Assembly: GCA_933228895.1 (NCBI GenBank)
Contig: OW121853.1
Span: forward strand, 124,950,133-125,014,132
DNA from: Platycnemis pennipes
Lineage: Eukaryota > Arthropoda > Insecta > Odonata > Platycnemididae
Length of the DNA: 64,000 nt
Reading direction: 5' to 3'
The position numbers and the translations under genes were made by a program. The notes under the pieces are model-generated. The model worked only from the letters and a program-made list of their open reading frames with translations, was not told the DNA's origin and ran no database searches. How positions within the stretch are numbered: the stretch's first letter is position 1; the number at the start of each line of letters is the position of its first letter. Positions 35,001 through 45,204 of the stretch are shown piece by piece.

Positions 35001-35090
35001 TTTTCATTTTTCTATATATATATTGTAAAAGGGCTATTTCCCGTTAGTAAAATTATTATTATTGTTAAAATTATTACTATTATGACATTT
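34980..35090 (+). mobile_element. Possible LINE 3' end with (ATT)n tail
   Basis: 'gtaaaagggctatttcccgtt' followed by an ATT/ATTATT microsatellite (35044-35083) resembles the 3' terminus of Jockey/CR1-type elements. No coding part recognised. Confidence 0.4.
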
Positions 35091-35123
35091 ACTACGTTGT
35101 GGCACGCAATGAGCGATGATTGG

Positions 35124-35641
35124 GGCCACATTCATAATCTCAACTACAGTCTCGCTGCTTCCACTGCTTGCCTCCTCTAAAATCCTTACAACGAGTCAAA
35201 TAGGTGTAGAGCATCTACCTGGAAAGGTGGTATTACTTCTTGGCGGGACGTTGACAACAGAGTTGAGATTCTGAAAATGGCACAGAATCTCAACTACAGT
35301 TTCACCTCCACTGCTTACGTCATAAAATCTCAAATATTCTGAAATCAAAAAAGGTTAAACTCTGGTTAAACACCTCCACAGCTTACGTCAATTACTGCTT
35401 ACTCCTAACAAAGGTTAAACACCTCCACTGCTTACGTCATAAAATCTCAAATATTTTCAGAAATCAAAAAAGGTTAAACGGTTTTTCTCCTCGATACGGT
35501 TCGAAGCAGTATTCAAACGTGGCTCTCAGAAGTTGTGCCAAAGTTGCAGGGTTAATCTGCACACCAGTTTGACTCGAAGTAGAAATTTCAAGATGTAAGC
35601 AGTACAAGCGAGACCGTGGTTGAGATTCTGAATACGACCCC
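35124..35641. mobile_element. Foldback element F2 (518 bp), nested inverted repeats
   Basis: The left end GGGGCCACATTCATAATCTC (35124) is answered by GAGATTCTGAATACGACCCC ending at 35641, with the repeat continuing about 36 bases inward. Internal inverted copies of the same motif occur at 35261-35293 (gttgagattctg...cagaatctcaac). A phrase starting 'cacctccac' recurs at 35303, 35371 and 35420. Non-coding. The repeated internal modules are typical of foldback-type elements. Confidence 0.75.
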
Positions 35642-35649
35642 TAACCTCT

Positions 35650-36380
35650 GCAACGGCAGCGTACATTTAAAGAGAATGAGAGGCCCCACGTGCGTTTGTG
35701 AAAATGGGTGAACCTACTTATGACTTGTGCACCACGGTCCATTTTATTCCGTTGCGTTCCATTAAAGCATTTAGAAACATGATTCATGGATGAATACATG
35801 AAGCAAAATTCTATGATTTTTTTAAATTAATGGGTTCATGCATGGACTATCATCACTAGAATATACAAACGTCAAAGTTCGGACATAGATTCCAAGAGTG
35901 TTCTGAAGAGATTTTTCGAAATTAGAGAGGGTTATATATTTTCCAGATCGAATAATACCTACCTCTCATTGAGTTTATTCGCCGAAGTACGAAGCAATTT
36001 GGTTAGCGATTCCTTGAACTCATTACCACAATGCGTTCAATGCAATGTCATTAGCTTTGAAGTGTGAGCGATGCTGATCAATTTCCGTTAGTGCGCTAAT
36101 GTACAATCGACCAGCATCATAACAGGTACGTACAAAAAGCATCCGACCTCGGGTCTGCATTTTTAGTCTTTATATCTAACGGATTAAAACTCGTCTGCAA
36201 TTTCAATCACTCTATCTCCACTCTTGTTCATGAATTAATAATGTATTTCTCCCCTCTATCCCTTGCTTCACACATTCCGAGGTCTGAGCAAGGGACGATT
36301 CTGTAATGTCGAATTCAAGATTTCCACGTCACAACTATACCCATATAGGGAATAAACGTCATCATTCGTATTACACTCCA
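35650..36380. other. No recognised feature
   Basis: Unassigned AT-rich DNA. Confidence 0.5.
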
Positions 36381-36389
36381 TGCTCCCTT

Positions 36390-36660
36390 GATGAAGCGAC
36401 GGCCGTACCGGGTCACGGCGACGGATCATTTTGCGGATCATTTCGTTCATAATCGGTCGCCACATAATTGCAGGCGAGTAGGCTCAGCTGCGATCGCGGT
36501 GGACTTCCGTCGTAGCTGTGATAATAGCAGACGACGTGTTAACCTTTTTCGCGCGGAATACAAGGTGAGGGCGCATGTAATTATAGCTAAAATTATTAAT
36601 CATTTCATGTCCCCGGCGATGAAAGATGGTTCGCGAATCGTTCTCCCCGGTGAGTCGCAG
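36390..36660. other. CpG-rich island of unknown role
   Basis: High CpG density compared with flanks. Open frames on both strands have no family resemblance. It precedes the possible exon at 36706. Confidence 0.3.
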
Positions 36661-36705
36661 CCGTCACAACGCTCCATATGATTCGAATTTTTTTCGACTT
36701 TGCAG

Positions 36706-36882
36706 AATCGCCCCTGAGAAGCACTGCTCGATATTCGTGCACTGGTACTTGGTACGTGGCACTTGGCCAAGGAATTCAGAACTACGCTCAGATGTCGGTG
36801 GGCCACCACCTTCAGACTGGGGCAGTTCCCCTTGCCCACATAGCCACCAGTGTCGTCACCATTGGCATTGGATGCAATTTAG
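36706..36882 (+). CDS. Possible isolated coding exon, unknown product
   Basis: A strong acceptor (pyrimidine tract then TTTGCAG at 36699-36705) and a donor-like TTTAG|GTGACT at 36882 bound exactly 177 bases (59 codons). Two frames are open through it; one reads SPLRSTARYSC...IATSVVTIGIGCN. I recognise no family, and partner exons were not found. Could equally be chance. Confidence 0.12.
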
Positions 36883-36889
36883 GTGACTC

Positions 36890-38160
36890 AGAATGTACCA
36901 AGAGTTGACCCGTAGGTCAGTTCCGTCTCTTCTTTCACAATCAAGTCACTATCCTCCGGGTGTCGGAACTCTTCATCAAACAAATTCTTTCCCTTTGCCT
37001 CTAGCCGTATCTGCCTTGAGATCATCCTAAAAAAAATTGCTTATCTTATTTTGCATACGCTATGATTCATCATCGCTATGGTAATCATCTCTCTGAGGGG
37101 TGCCAGTTACTGGGCGAATGTCCTAAATGATTCATAAAAAAGGGATAAGTACAATAATTATTATACGTATATCACCGCATGTACTCAGTATCCTTTAATT
37201 CTTCCAAACCATCGGCCACCTGCCTGGAACCGGAAAAAACTGACCAAAATTCGTAAAATGTTTTTTCGATCCGAACTTAGGAAATGTTCATGGTTTTTTG
37301 TTAAAATTGATATTTAATTTTGAATTCCATTTGCCTTGATTCTTGCATATTAGCAATCCACGTAGGGGTATAGTTGAAGAATTTGAGAAAAAAAACCTCT
37401 TTCAATTTTTACCTGAAAGTCTACTATATCAAGTTAATAACTTTGTAAGCCTTTGGGATAAATCTTTAGGGTAAAATTGATCCCGCGGTATAAAAAACTT
37501 AAAATTATACAATAATGTATAATTTATATTGTTCAATTGCTCTAATAATACATGAAAAAATGAACGAATGGATGAAAATGAAAAACTTGGATTAAACGGG
37601 AAATAAATGGCGAGGTTGTGTTGAAGGACATGAAAGAAGGATGAACATTGGCCAATCGGCAGAGGAAGGAGGAGAAAGGGTAACCTGGAAAAAATGAAGA
37701 GAGAAGGAAGTATGCAAATGTAAAGACGGATATTATATGATAAATGGATAGTATGCGCATGAAGAATTTTACGTTCATTCTAACCAATCGTAACTGGTTA
37801 AATTTTACTATAATATTATGCACATTCTAAAAGGGGCCTGGCCGCCTATGGTCGCCTAACAACCCTCCCTTTGCCATTAATCTTCTCTACCGTAATATCA
37901 GGCCAGTGACGACATCATAAGAGCCCATAGTACCTATAAAACTCCATACGCTAGTACCATCACCCAAATGTGGTTAATTAATAAAGAAAATCAACCACTT
38001 ACATTGAATCTAGCTCTCTTAATAATTAACTGGCTGTAAATACATTAACATACAAACGAAACATGCAACAAACGAATGTCGTCGAAATTTTTATACCTAC
38101 AAAATAATGTAATCACACGCATATACAGAAATGAATCATCACATCAAGTTGACATAAATA
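36890..38160. other. No recognised feature
   Basis: AT-rich unassigned DNA up to the LOA-type LINE. Confidence 0.5.
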
Positions 38161-38514
38161 TGTTTTATTAAACTCTGAACATAATTTCATATACGTGGGT
38201 AAGGAGTAAGTGACTACAGCGTGGGACAAGGGCAGAATATGCCCATGAAACCAAGACCGTCATGTGTGGTGAAGAGCCACATCCTCCTCGAGGTGCCCCT
38301 GGTTTCACTGAATATGACGGATCTAGACCTGGTGGTCAATAAAGAGATCCCATCACCACGGTGCGTCTCTGTGCTAAGGGTCACCGCATCTGCGGGGCGG
38401 AGGGTAAGAAGTCGCTAACAGAGAAACTCCGGATACAGGGCGACCTCCGGTTTTATTTAGCCTTATTCATGCGGGGCTCTGTGTGGGTGGACCCCTTACT
38501 CTCGTGGGAAAATT

Positions 38515-39507
38515 ATGGACATTAAGAAAACTAAAACTTCTGCGGAGGACGCTGGACGAACTCCGACCAAGGACTCTAGTAGTCCAATTACTAAAATGGA
38601 GGAGGAAGCACTGTTGGGGAGCCCAGATGAGGAACCCAATGGGAGCTCCTCCTCTTCTACCCTAACTCTACCTTTGGGGGGCCCTTCTGGGAACCCCACT
38701 TTCCCTAGCCACCCCTCGAACCCTCTGGGGGCAGAGGAGGGAGGCATTCTCTCTGACTCTTAGGAATCTACAATTAAAGAGGCACCAGGTTCACCTGTGG
38801 AGATAGAGTGGGACCATGGAGTCTCCAACATTACTCTTGGTAGCATCTCATCAAAGATGAAGATGTTATCCACAGAGCCCAAGCTCAGCGGTGTAGCCAG
38901 AAGGAAGCTGCAGAATTTCAGGGCTAAAGGTGCAGTTGGGGTCTCTGCACACCCCCCTGCCAGGGGCAATTCCGGAGACAATGTAACCAGCAGAAGCCTA
39001 GGCGTGGTGGGGATGCTGCTACGACCCCAAGTGCAGCGCCACAAAAAAGGGGGATGAACTCCTGGAGATACCCCCAGCAATGAGTCGAGAGACAATAAGA
39101 GGCCCAAGATAATACCTAAGCAGACCTATGCTCTGGTAACGAAGGACCTCAAAAAGATGGCCGTATTGCAAGTCGAATATCCGTAAGTTTTGCTAAAGGA
39201 GGAGATGTATGCCAAAATCGACAGGAAACTTGATGAACTCTGGGATCAAATTCCGGAGGGTCAGGAGTTCCCGATATATGAGGGCACCAGACTCATAAAT
39301 GCTGCCGTAGAAATTGCCTGTGGCAATGACTTTTCTGCCACATGGCTGAAAGAGGCAGTGACGAAGATGGGACTCAATTGGGAGACCACCTTACAGGTTG
39401 TCGACGCCGACAACCTCATTAAAAGGAGGAGGATGATGATGTGGGTCAACATCATCCTTGAAAGGCTAAGGAAGGTCAATCCAGGGTTTCAAACTGACCT
39501 TGCCTAG
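38515..39507 (+). pseudogene. LINE ORF1 (gag-like, DUF4780-like), broken
   Basis: Start ATG 38515 gives a serine/proline/acid-rich N-terminus (MDIKKTKTSAEDAG), with a stop at 38761, one long frame to 39057, and a final frame 39190-39507. The C-terminal part (ALVTKDLKKMAVLQ at about 39130-39170, IYEGTRLINAAVEIACGND, ATWLKEAVTKMGLNWE, KVNPGFQTDLA) resembles the DUF4780 domain found in ORF1 proteins of insect non-LTR elements, where it probably binds RNA. No CCHC knuckle is visible. At least two stops and one frameshift. The stop TAG 39505 lies inside a perfect hairpin. Confidence 0.6.
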
Positions 39508-39543
39508 AAAGGTTATGACTGAAGGCATAACCTTTCTAGGCAA
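39500..39543. repeat. Perfect 18-bp hairpin at the ORF1 stop codon
   Basis: Arms 39500-39517 and 39526-39543 (TTGCCTAGAAAGGTTATG and its exact reverse complement) with an 8-base loop. The ORF1 stop TAG (39505-39507) is in the left arm. Confidence 0.95.
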
Positions 39544-39590
39544 AGGGACGAGCTCTGAGAAGCCCTCCAAATACTCGGAAGCTAAGGCTG

Positions 39591-40523
39591 ATGTGCACAA
39601 GGAGGGAGGGGCAGCAGTCTAAGATGTCGGATATCCACTGCCTCCAGGTTAACCTCCAACACAGTAAGGCTGCCTCAGGGGTCCTTCAGAGGATCCTGTC
39701 AGACGGTAAGATTAAGATAGCCCTGATTCAGGAACCCTGGGCCTTCCAGAAGCGAATCAGGGGATTAAGCATGACTATGGGTAAAACTTTTTATTTTACT
39801 ACAGTTGATAGACCTAGAACTTGTATCTATGTCTATGGATTAAATACTATGCATTTACCAGAATTCACCACCAAGGATCTGACAGCAGTTATTCTGACGC
39901 TTGGGGGCGGTGAAAACAAGAGGAGATTGGTCATCTGCTCCTCCTACCTACCCTATGATGCTCCAGACCCACCACCCAGTGTTGAGCAGGAGAAACTGAT
40001 AAGTCATTGTAAAAGCAAGAAATGGGACCTCCTAGACGGATGTGACTCCAACTCGCACCATGATGTTTGGGGCAGTGGGGACATAAACGGCAGAGGTGAG
40101 ACCCTTCTTGAATACCTTATGGCAACTGAGTTGCACATTCTTAACAGAGGATCACAGCCTACATTCTCCAATAGCGTGAGAGAGGAAGTGATAGATTTCA
40201 CACTCTGCATCAACTCTCTGATGCAGAGCGTGGTTAAATGGAGGGTGCCGGGCAAGATTACTCTGTCTGACTATCGACACATCCTATTTACTATCCAAGA
40301 AGCCAGTGATAGGCAAACAACATACAGGAACTCAAGGAACACTAATTGGGGACAGTATAGAGAGAAGCTGAGAGGATTCCTAGATCAGGCACCTCATTGC
40401 AAGTTTAGAAATGTGGATGAGATTGATGCCACTGTGGATTATCTACTGGAGAGCATCATCACATCCTATGAAGCCAGCTGTCCCATCAGGACCAGGAGAG
40501 CGGGGAGCAACCTTCTCTGGTAG
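39591..40523 (+). pseudogene. LINE ORF2 N-terminus: APE-type endonuclease
   Basis: A 310-codon open frame; the first in-domain Met is MSDIHCLQVNLQHSKAAS at 39624. Endonuclease motifs in order: ALIQEPW (metal-binding Glu48), LVICSSYLPYD (about 113-123), GCDSNSHHDVWGS (Asp152, Asn154), VIDFTL (Asp202), LSDYRHI (225-231). In family members the last motif is normally S-D-H. Here the catalytic His is Tyr, so nicking activity should be lost although the frame is open. The frame ends with TAG at 40521, where the RT linker should continue. Confidence 0.8.
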
Positions 40524-40699
40524 GGCTCGCAACTAGAAGACCTTCGCAAGGAGACCAGAAAACTCTTCAATAAAGCAAAGAGAACCGCTCTATTTCAAGA
40601 CTGAGACAATTAATTTCAAGTCAGCCCAGCGGAAGTACCTATAAAACGACCATAAATCGCTCGAAAAGGTAATCCTGGAAAACCTTTTGTGGAAAACCT

Positions 40700-41100
40700 T
40701 TTTCTTATCATTTAAATACCTTGGGGTAATTTTAGACTGCAAGCTCAACTGGGGAGAACATCTAGAGGCAAAAACAAGGAAAGCCTGTGCCTCGCTATAG
40801 TCTTGCAGGAAAGCTCTGGGCAAAACCTGAGGGCTACAACCAAAAGCCATGTACTGGCTATATACAGCAGTAGTGAAGTCTAGCTTTCTGCACAACTCAC
40901 TTGTCTGGTGGACAAGGACCCGGCAGAATGTTGCCAGGGACAAACTAAACCACTTGCGGAGAATGGCCTGCATGGGCATTTCGGGGGCAATGAAGACAAC
41001 CCCAAATTTGGCAATCGATACCCTCCTGAACCTCACTCCACTCTATATGGAACCTCTATCCACTCACTCAGGCTAGGACATCAACATATTGCCTTAAAAG
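40700..41100 (+). pseudogene. LINE ORF2 reverse transcriptase, C-terminal remnant
   Basis: Reading SFKYLGVILDCKLNWGEHLEAKTRKA from about 40708, then KAMYWLYTAVVKSSFLHNSLVWW and HLRRMACMGISGAMKTTPNLAIDTLLNLTPLYM to about 41050. This is the thumb-side end of the RT. Everything between the endonuclease end (40520) and this point, including the palm with FADD, is deleted, leaving ~180 bases instead of roughly 1 kb. Frameshift near 41060. Confidence 0.7.
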
Positions 41101-41289
41101 CCTAGGAAAATGGTATGACATGGGAAATTTTTCCGGTCACAGAATTTTATGGACGGAGCTCAGGAAGTCTAGCCCGATTTTCGTAATCGGCTCTGACGCA
41201 ATAATTGCTACGTTCAACCAAAACCCCTCCTCTTCAAAATCCGCTTCCCAGCTAGGGAAGAGTGGGCAGAGAAAGGAGGGGAAATACTA

Positions 41290-41690
41290 CTTAAAGGAGC
41301 CTACGTATGGTACACAGAAGGCTCCAGGAAAGAAGGTAGAGCAGGAGCTGGTATATACAGCTAAAGCCTATATAAGAAAATATGAATCCCTCTCGGGAAA
41401 TGTGCTACAGTATTTCAGGCCGAGGTTTATGCGCTTCTGACCTTTGCATATCCAGCAAAAGGAGCGGGCTTGCATGACGAACCAACTCATATCTGAACTG
41501 ACAGCCAAGCTGCCCTCAGAGCTCTAACATTACCATGGTGCAGGTCGCGGCTACTACTGGAGTTTTGAAATGCAGTCAACACACTAGGCAGCTGCAGCAA
41601 AATTGAGCTCTTCTCGCTACCAGGTCATGCTGGTATTGCCGGAAATGAAATAGCGGATGAACTTACCAAAGCAGGAGCCAACCGAAGACC
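41290..41690 (+). pseudogene. LINE ORF2 RNase H domain, broken
   Basis: Reading WYTEGSRKEGRAGAGIYS, QAEVYALLTFA, TDSQAALRALTLPW and PGHAGIAGNEIADELTKAGA across several stops. The four acidic RNase H positions are recognisable: the first, normally TDGS, is TEGS; the Glu, second Asp and final Asp are kept. The frame contains at least four stops. After it comes GLFTGHYQVIRYF, the block normally before the zinc knuckle, which is lost. Confidence 0.7.
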
Positions 41691-41935
41691 GTTTGGTCCA
41701 GAACCATTCGCTCCTAACGCATCCTCATTGGGGAAAACTGAGATCCGAATGTGGGGTATTGCTCGACATTCCGAGATCTGGCGGAAAGCGCCGAAGCTAA
41801 GGCAGGCAAAACTTCATATAGAGGGATCCAAACCTGGCTAGCTAAGAAACTACTCCAATTAAACAGGAGTCTACTACGTACGATAGTGGGACTGTTCACC
41901 GGACACTATCAAGTGATAAGATACTTTCATTTATA

Positions 41936-42129
41936 GCTGTTTATACCCAGCTTCCGCACAATATTTTTGCAATACATCTTGAAACCAATGAAGAAGACGA
42001 GTCCTACAAAATTTGTACCCCAAATATAGGTTTAAATTGTAATCAGCCACTTTCGCTGCCATCTTCGACTACTTGTTAGTCAATTGTTAATTGCCAAGAT
42101 CCGGAACGTCATATCCACATTCTATTACC
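41936..42129 (+). repeat. 194-bp direct repeat, copy 1
   Basis: Matches 42599-42790 with only a few substitutions and small indels (for example acttgttagtcaattg versus acttgttttcaattg). Lies in the 3' region of the LOA-type LINE. Confidence 0.9.
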
Positions 42130-42598
42130 TTCAGAGTACCTCCACCTATATTTTAATCTAATCTAATCTAATCTGATATAGTATCGTAAACGTAAAGTTC
42201 TGGCAATAATTCTAACTAACTAACTTCAATTCATGCTACAAACCAGTTACTTGGAAAACAAGTTAATTAGAAAGGTCTCATTAACTACATAAACTTGCTT
42301 ATAATAAGCTCTAACATAATAGTTTTCAGGCCCTCGAGATAAAAATAATTAATGAGCCTAAATAGGATCAGGGGAATAAGAAGATATGTGAGTGGTCCTC
42401 CAATGCACATTTACCACATTTCTTTCCGAAGATCACTCATCTCATGAAAGACATCGGAATCGTCGGCAAAATTTGCAGTCCGAGGACAAAACAAAGCCCA
42501 TTCGCTACTCAATGTAAACTAAAACAAAAAGAAATATGAGACACTCACTCCCTTGCATAACGATCCTTTTTATTATCCTTATAGTCGGTTTCCGCTGT

Positions 42599-42790
42599 GC
42601 TGTTTATACCCAGCTTCCGCACAATATTTTTGCAATTCATCTTGAACCCAAAGAAGAATACGAGTCCTACAAAATTTGTACCCCAAATATAGGTTTAAAT
42701 TGTAATCAGCCACTTTCGCCGCCATCTTGGACTACTTGTTTTCAATTGTTAATTGCCAAGATCCGGAACGTCATATCCACATTCTATTAC
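42599..42790 (+). repeat. 194-bp direct repeat, copy 2 (192 bp)
   Basis: Copy of 41936-42129 in the same orientation, 663 bp downstream. It is part of a 96-codon frame that I do not take as coding, since copy 1 has a stop in the same place. Confidence 0.9.
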
Positions 42791-43054
42791 AATAGTATAA
42801 AATTTAAGGTAGATAATGGTTTTTAACTAACAATTTTTAACAAACTTTAACTAGCCAGCACAAATTACATAGCAAATTAATTATCGTAATTTAACATTTT
42901 TTTCGCTTGCTGGCTGTGAGACGTCAGTAGCACCATGTTATCCCGGATGTGTCGATATATAAAATAATATTTGTAAAACATTTTGCAGGTTCAATATTCG
43001 TTTACGATACATTGCGATATTGTCACTGGCCTGGTCATCATAATCGGTCAACAA

Positions 43055-43420
43055 TCCTAGGATTGGTTTGACGTAGCCCTCCACTCAATACCTCTATCGG
43101 CCAACCTCTTCATATTATCGTAAATCGGCTCTTTTACACGCTTTTTAGCGTGTAAAAGAGCCGATTTTGTTTAGGACTTGTCCCAACATCTCATACGACG
43201 TCTTTCTTTGCCGTTCTTCTCGCTCACTTTTCTCTTGGCGAATTTCTTCATCAGGCCATCGCTCTTAAGATATGGCCGATTCAGTTGTTCAGTCTTCTTC
43301 GTAGAGTTTTCAGCAGACTTCTCGTTTGTCCCACTCTTCTTAAAACTTCTTCGTTTGTCACTGAGTTGATCCATTTCGTCTCCATCATTCTTGGTCTTCT
43401 AATACTCTAAATTAAATTTC
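43055..43420 (-). mobile_element. RTE-like LINE 3' end, with a hairpin insert
   Basis: Minus strand reads the KKFRRSGTNEKS...DQLNRPYLKSDGLMKKFAKRKVSEKNGKE block that ends the RTE-like polyprotein (compare GHIMRHDCLMKTIVKG at 12640), then the 3' UTR with 'ctacgtcaaaccaatcc' at about 43060-43076. A perfect hairpin sits between coding end and UTR. Confidence 0.75.
43122..43167. repeat. Perfect 21-bp hairpin, 4-base loop
   Basis: Arms 43122-43142 and 43147-43167 are exact reverse complements around TTTT. It is absent from the corresponding place in the RTE-like copy at 48885-49505. Confidence 0.95.
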
Positions 43421-43571
43421 CGAAAAGAAAATAGAGCTGCATTCTGAAAAACCCATTTTTACCATGTATTCAAGTGTGTAAGTCGGGAATAACAGATTAA
43501 TAAAGGTAACCCGTACTCTGCGGTTAGGCGAACGTTAACTATTTACCTAATTTAAGGTTTATGCAAGTAAA

Positions 43572-44085
43572 GAAATCTACATCTACATAATACCCTGCAA
43601 GCCACCATAAAGGTGTGTGGCAGGGGGTGAATTCTTACCAAACATGCACTACATATCATGCATAAAAATGGATTAGTATTGATATACTGTTCTAAACTTT
43701 ACGATTTAAAAAAAGATAAAAATAGCAAAGCAAACATGCAAAAACATGCTGTTAATGGGGTTAGCTTCAAGTCCTTATACCAACATGCAGCTACCAATGT
43801 TATCCATTGCGACACTCGTACTGGATATATTTACCGGAATTCATATCCTTAATAGTACGAGGAAAAAAGGACATTTTGAATCTGTCAGTTCGGCAATCAA
43901 TTTCTCTAATTTTGTGATTATGGTCCAGTCTACCGTAGTAAGTTGGGGTTCGCAAAATAATTTTTACATTATCACTGAAAATATGGTCTAGGAATTTATT
44001 TGAGAGATTAAGTCTAAATTTCAACCAGCGGTCTGACAATCATTCCCAATTTAATTCATTTAACAGACTGGCTAATATCGAGCGT
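43572..44085 (-). mobile_element. LINE-A 3' fragment, well preserved
   Basis: Minus strand: RT end (WLKFRLNLSNKF, HIFSDNVKIILRTPTYYGRLDHNHKIREIDCRTDRFKM; open 44039-43800), then the full 3' UTR and the terminus 'gtattatgtagatgtagat' at 43575-43592. The second best LINE-A copy here. Confidence 0.85.
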
Positions 44086-44089
44086 TGCA

Positions 44090-44815
44090 TAGAATAGTTG
44101 CACTAAAATAATATTAATAGTTCTAGGCTGATCATTTTACATTATGGAATAGATATTTATATGTAGGCCAGCAGTGTGAGCAAACATCGAATCGATAGGG
44201 GAGAGGAATAAGCGCAGAGAGCAAAGCAGAGAGCAGTCAGGCCCTCCCTCGTGGCTCTCTCGCCGCTGTGTCTGGCGCAGAGGGCCCCTCTAGAGCAGCC
44301 CTCGTCCCCCTCCCCCACGCCACAATGGTCCACGGCGAGCCCTCTACAGGTGTGCCCGAGTGAGAACTCCGTTTCCCCGGGAAACCAGCGGAAGAGAGAT
44401 CTTTTCCCTCAACTCCCTGGGCCGAAGATAAGAGGTTGTTTGTCGGCGAACTGGGGATAAAAGAGGATGATAAGAAGGGAGTGAATTCGCGGCTCACGCC
44501 AACGGCTCCAGGCGAGATCAAACGCTGATCCCGAGTTGCGGGGAAGTCTCGCCGCTGCTTTTCCCGCGATGCAACCCCCTCCACTACTTTTCTACCCACC
44601 CATCTACCTGATAAACTGACATCTCTATCTACAGTCTTGGTAAAATTTTCGACCATCCATTTCTAGGTTTTTATTTAAATCTTCACGATGGTTTATGATA
44701 ATCCTTCATTTTACAATTTTCTACAAGTGTATATAATTCCTTTCTCTATATTTCGTATTATTTGAGCACAGTATTTTTGCTGAATAATTAGCCTTAACTT
44801 GGAACGACATGTAAT
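44090..44815. other. No recognised gene; GC-rich block 44220-44600
   Basis: The 139-codon minus frame (44237-44656) and its plus-strand shadow lie in a GC-rich, purine/pyrimidine-biased block. The peptide (Ser/Pro/Gly/Arg-rich) has no recognisable domain, and I leave it uncalled. Confidence 0.4.
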
Positions 44816-44825
44816 TTTTTGTGAA

Positions 44826-45200
44826 CCTCAACTTACTATGGTAGACTGGACCATGGTTACAAAATTAGAGAAATTTATTGCCGAACTGACAGATTCAAAA
44901 TGTCCTTTTTTCCTCGCACAATTAGGGATATGAATAGCGGTAAATATGTCCAGTACGTGTGAATCAATGTATAGCATAGGTAGTTGCATGATGGCAAAAG
45001 GACTTGAAGGTAACCTAACTAACAACATGTTTCTGCATGCTTGCTTTGCTATTTTTTCTTTTTAAATAGTGAAGTTTAGACTAATATATAAATAATTATC
45101 CTTTTTTGTGCATGATATGTAGTGCATGTGTGGGGTAGAATTCACCCCCTGCCACATACCTTTATGTTGGATTGCAGGGTATTATGTAGATGTAGATGCA
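44826..45200 (+). mobile_element. LINE-A 3' end
   Basis: Plus strand: starts at the STYYGRLDHGYKIREI-like segment of the RT end, continues through the 3' UTR and finishes in TATGTAGATGTAGATG at 45184-45199. Opposite in orientation to the copy at 43572-44085. Confidence 0.85.
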
Positions 45201-45204
45201 AACT

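Larger units (their letters stand above)
38170..42175 (+). mobile_element. LOA/I-type LINE with two ORFs, RNase H and (TAATC)n tail
   Basis: A nearly full-length but defective non-LTR retrotransposon. Order: GC-rich leader (38170-38515), ORF1 (38515-39507), a hairpin, ORF2 endonuclease (39591-40523), a fragmentary RT (40700-41100), an RNase H (41290-41690), then a 3' region ending in TAATC repeats at 42151-42174. The RT catalytic core is missing, and many stops occur after 40520. EN plus RNase H in one ORF2 is seen in LOA and I-group elements. A 194-bp repeat overlies its 3' region. Confidence 0.8.

Noticed and set aside
36706..36882. Confident host exon
   Set aside because: Good acceptor and a multiple-of-three length, but the peptide is unrecognised, two frames are open and no partner exons were found; kept only as a low-confidence feature.
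41936..42790. LTR retrotransposon formed by the 194-bp direct repeats
   Set aside because: The intervening 469 bp has no gag/pol, no primer-binding site or polypurine tract, and the repeats do not end in TG...CA.
44237..44656. 139-codon minus-strand open frame
   Set aside because: GC-rich block with an overlapping frame on the other strand; low-complexity peptide without a recognisable domain.
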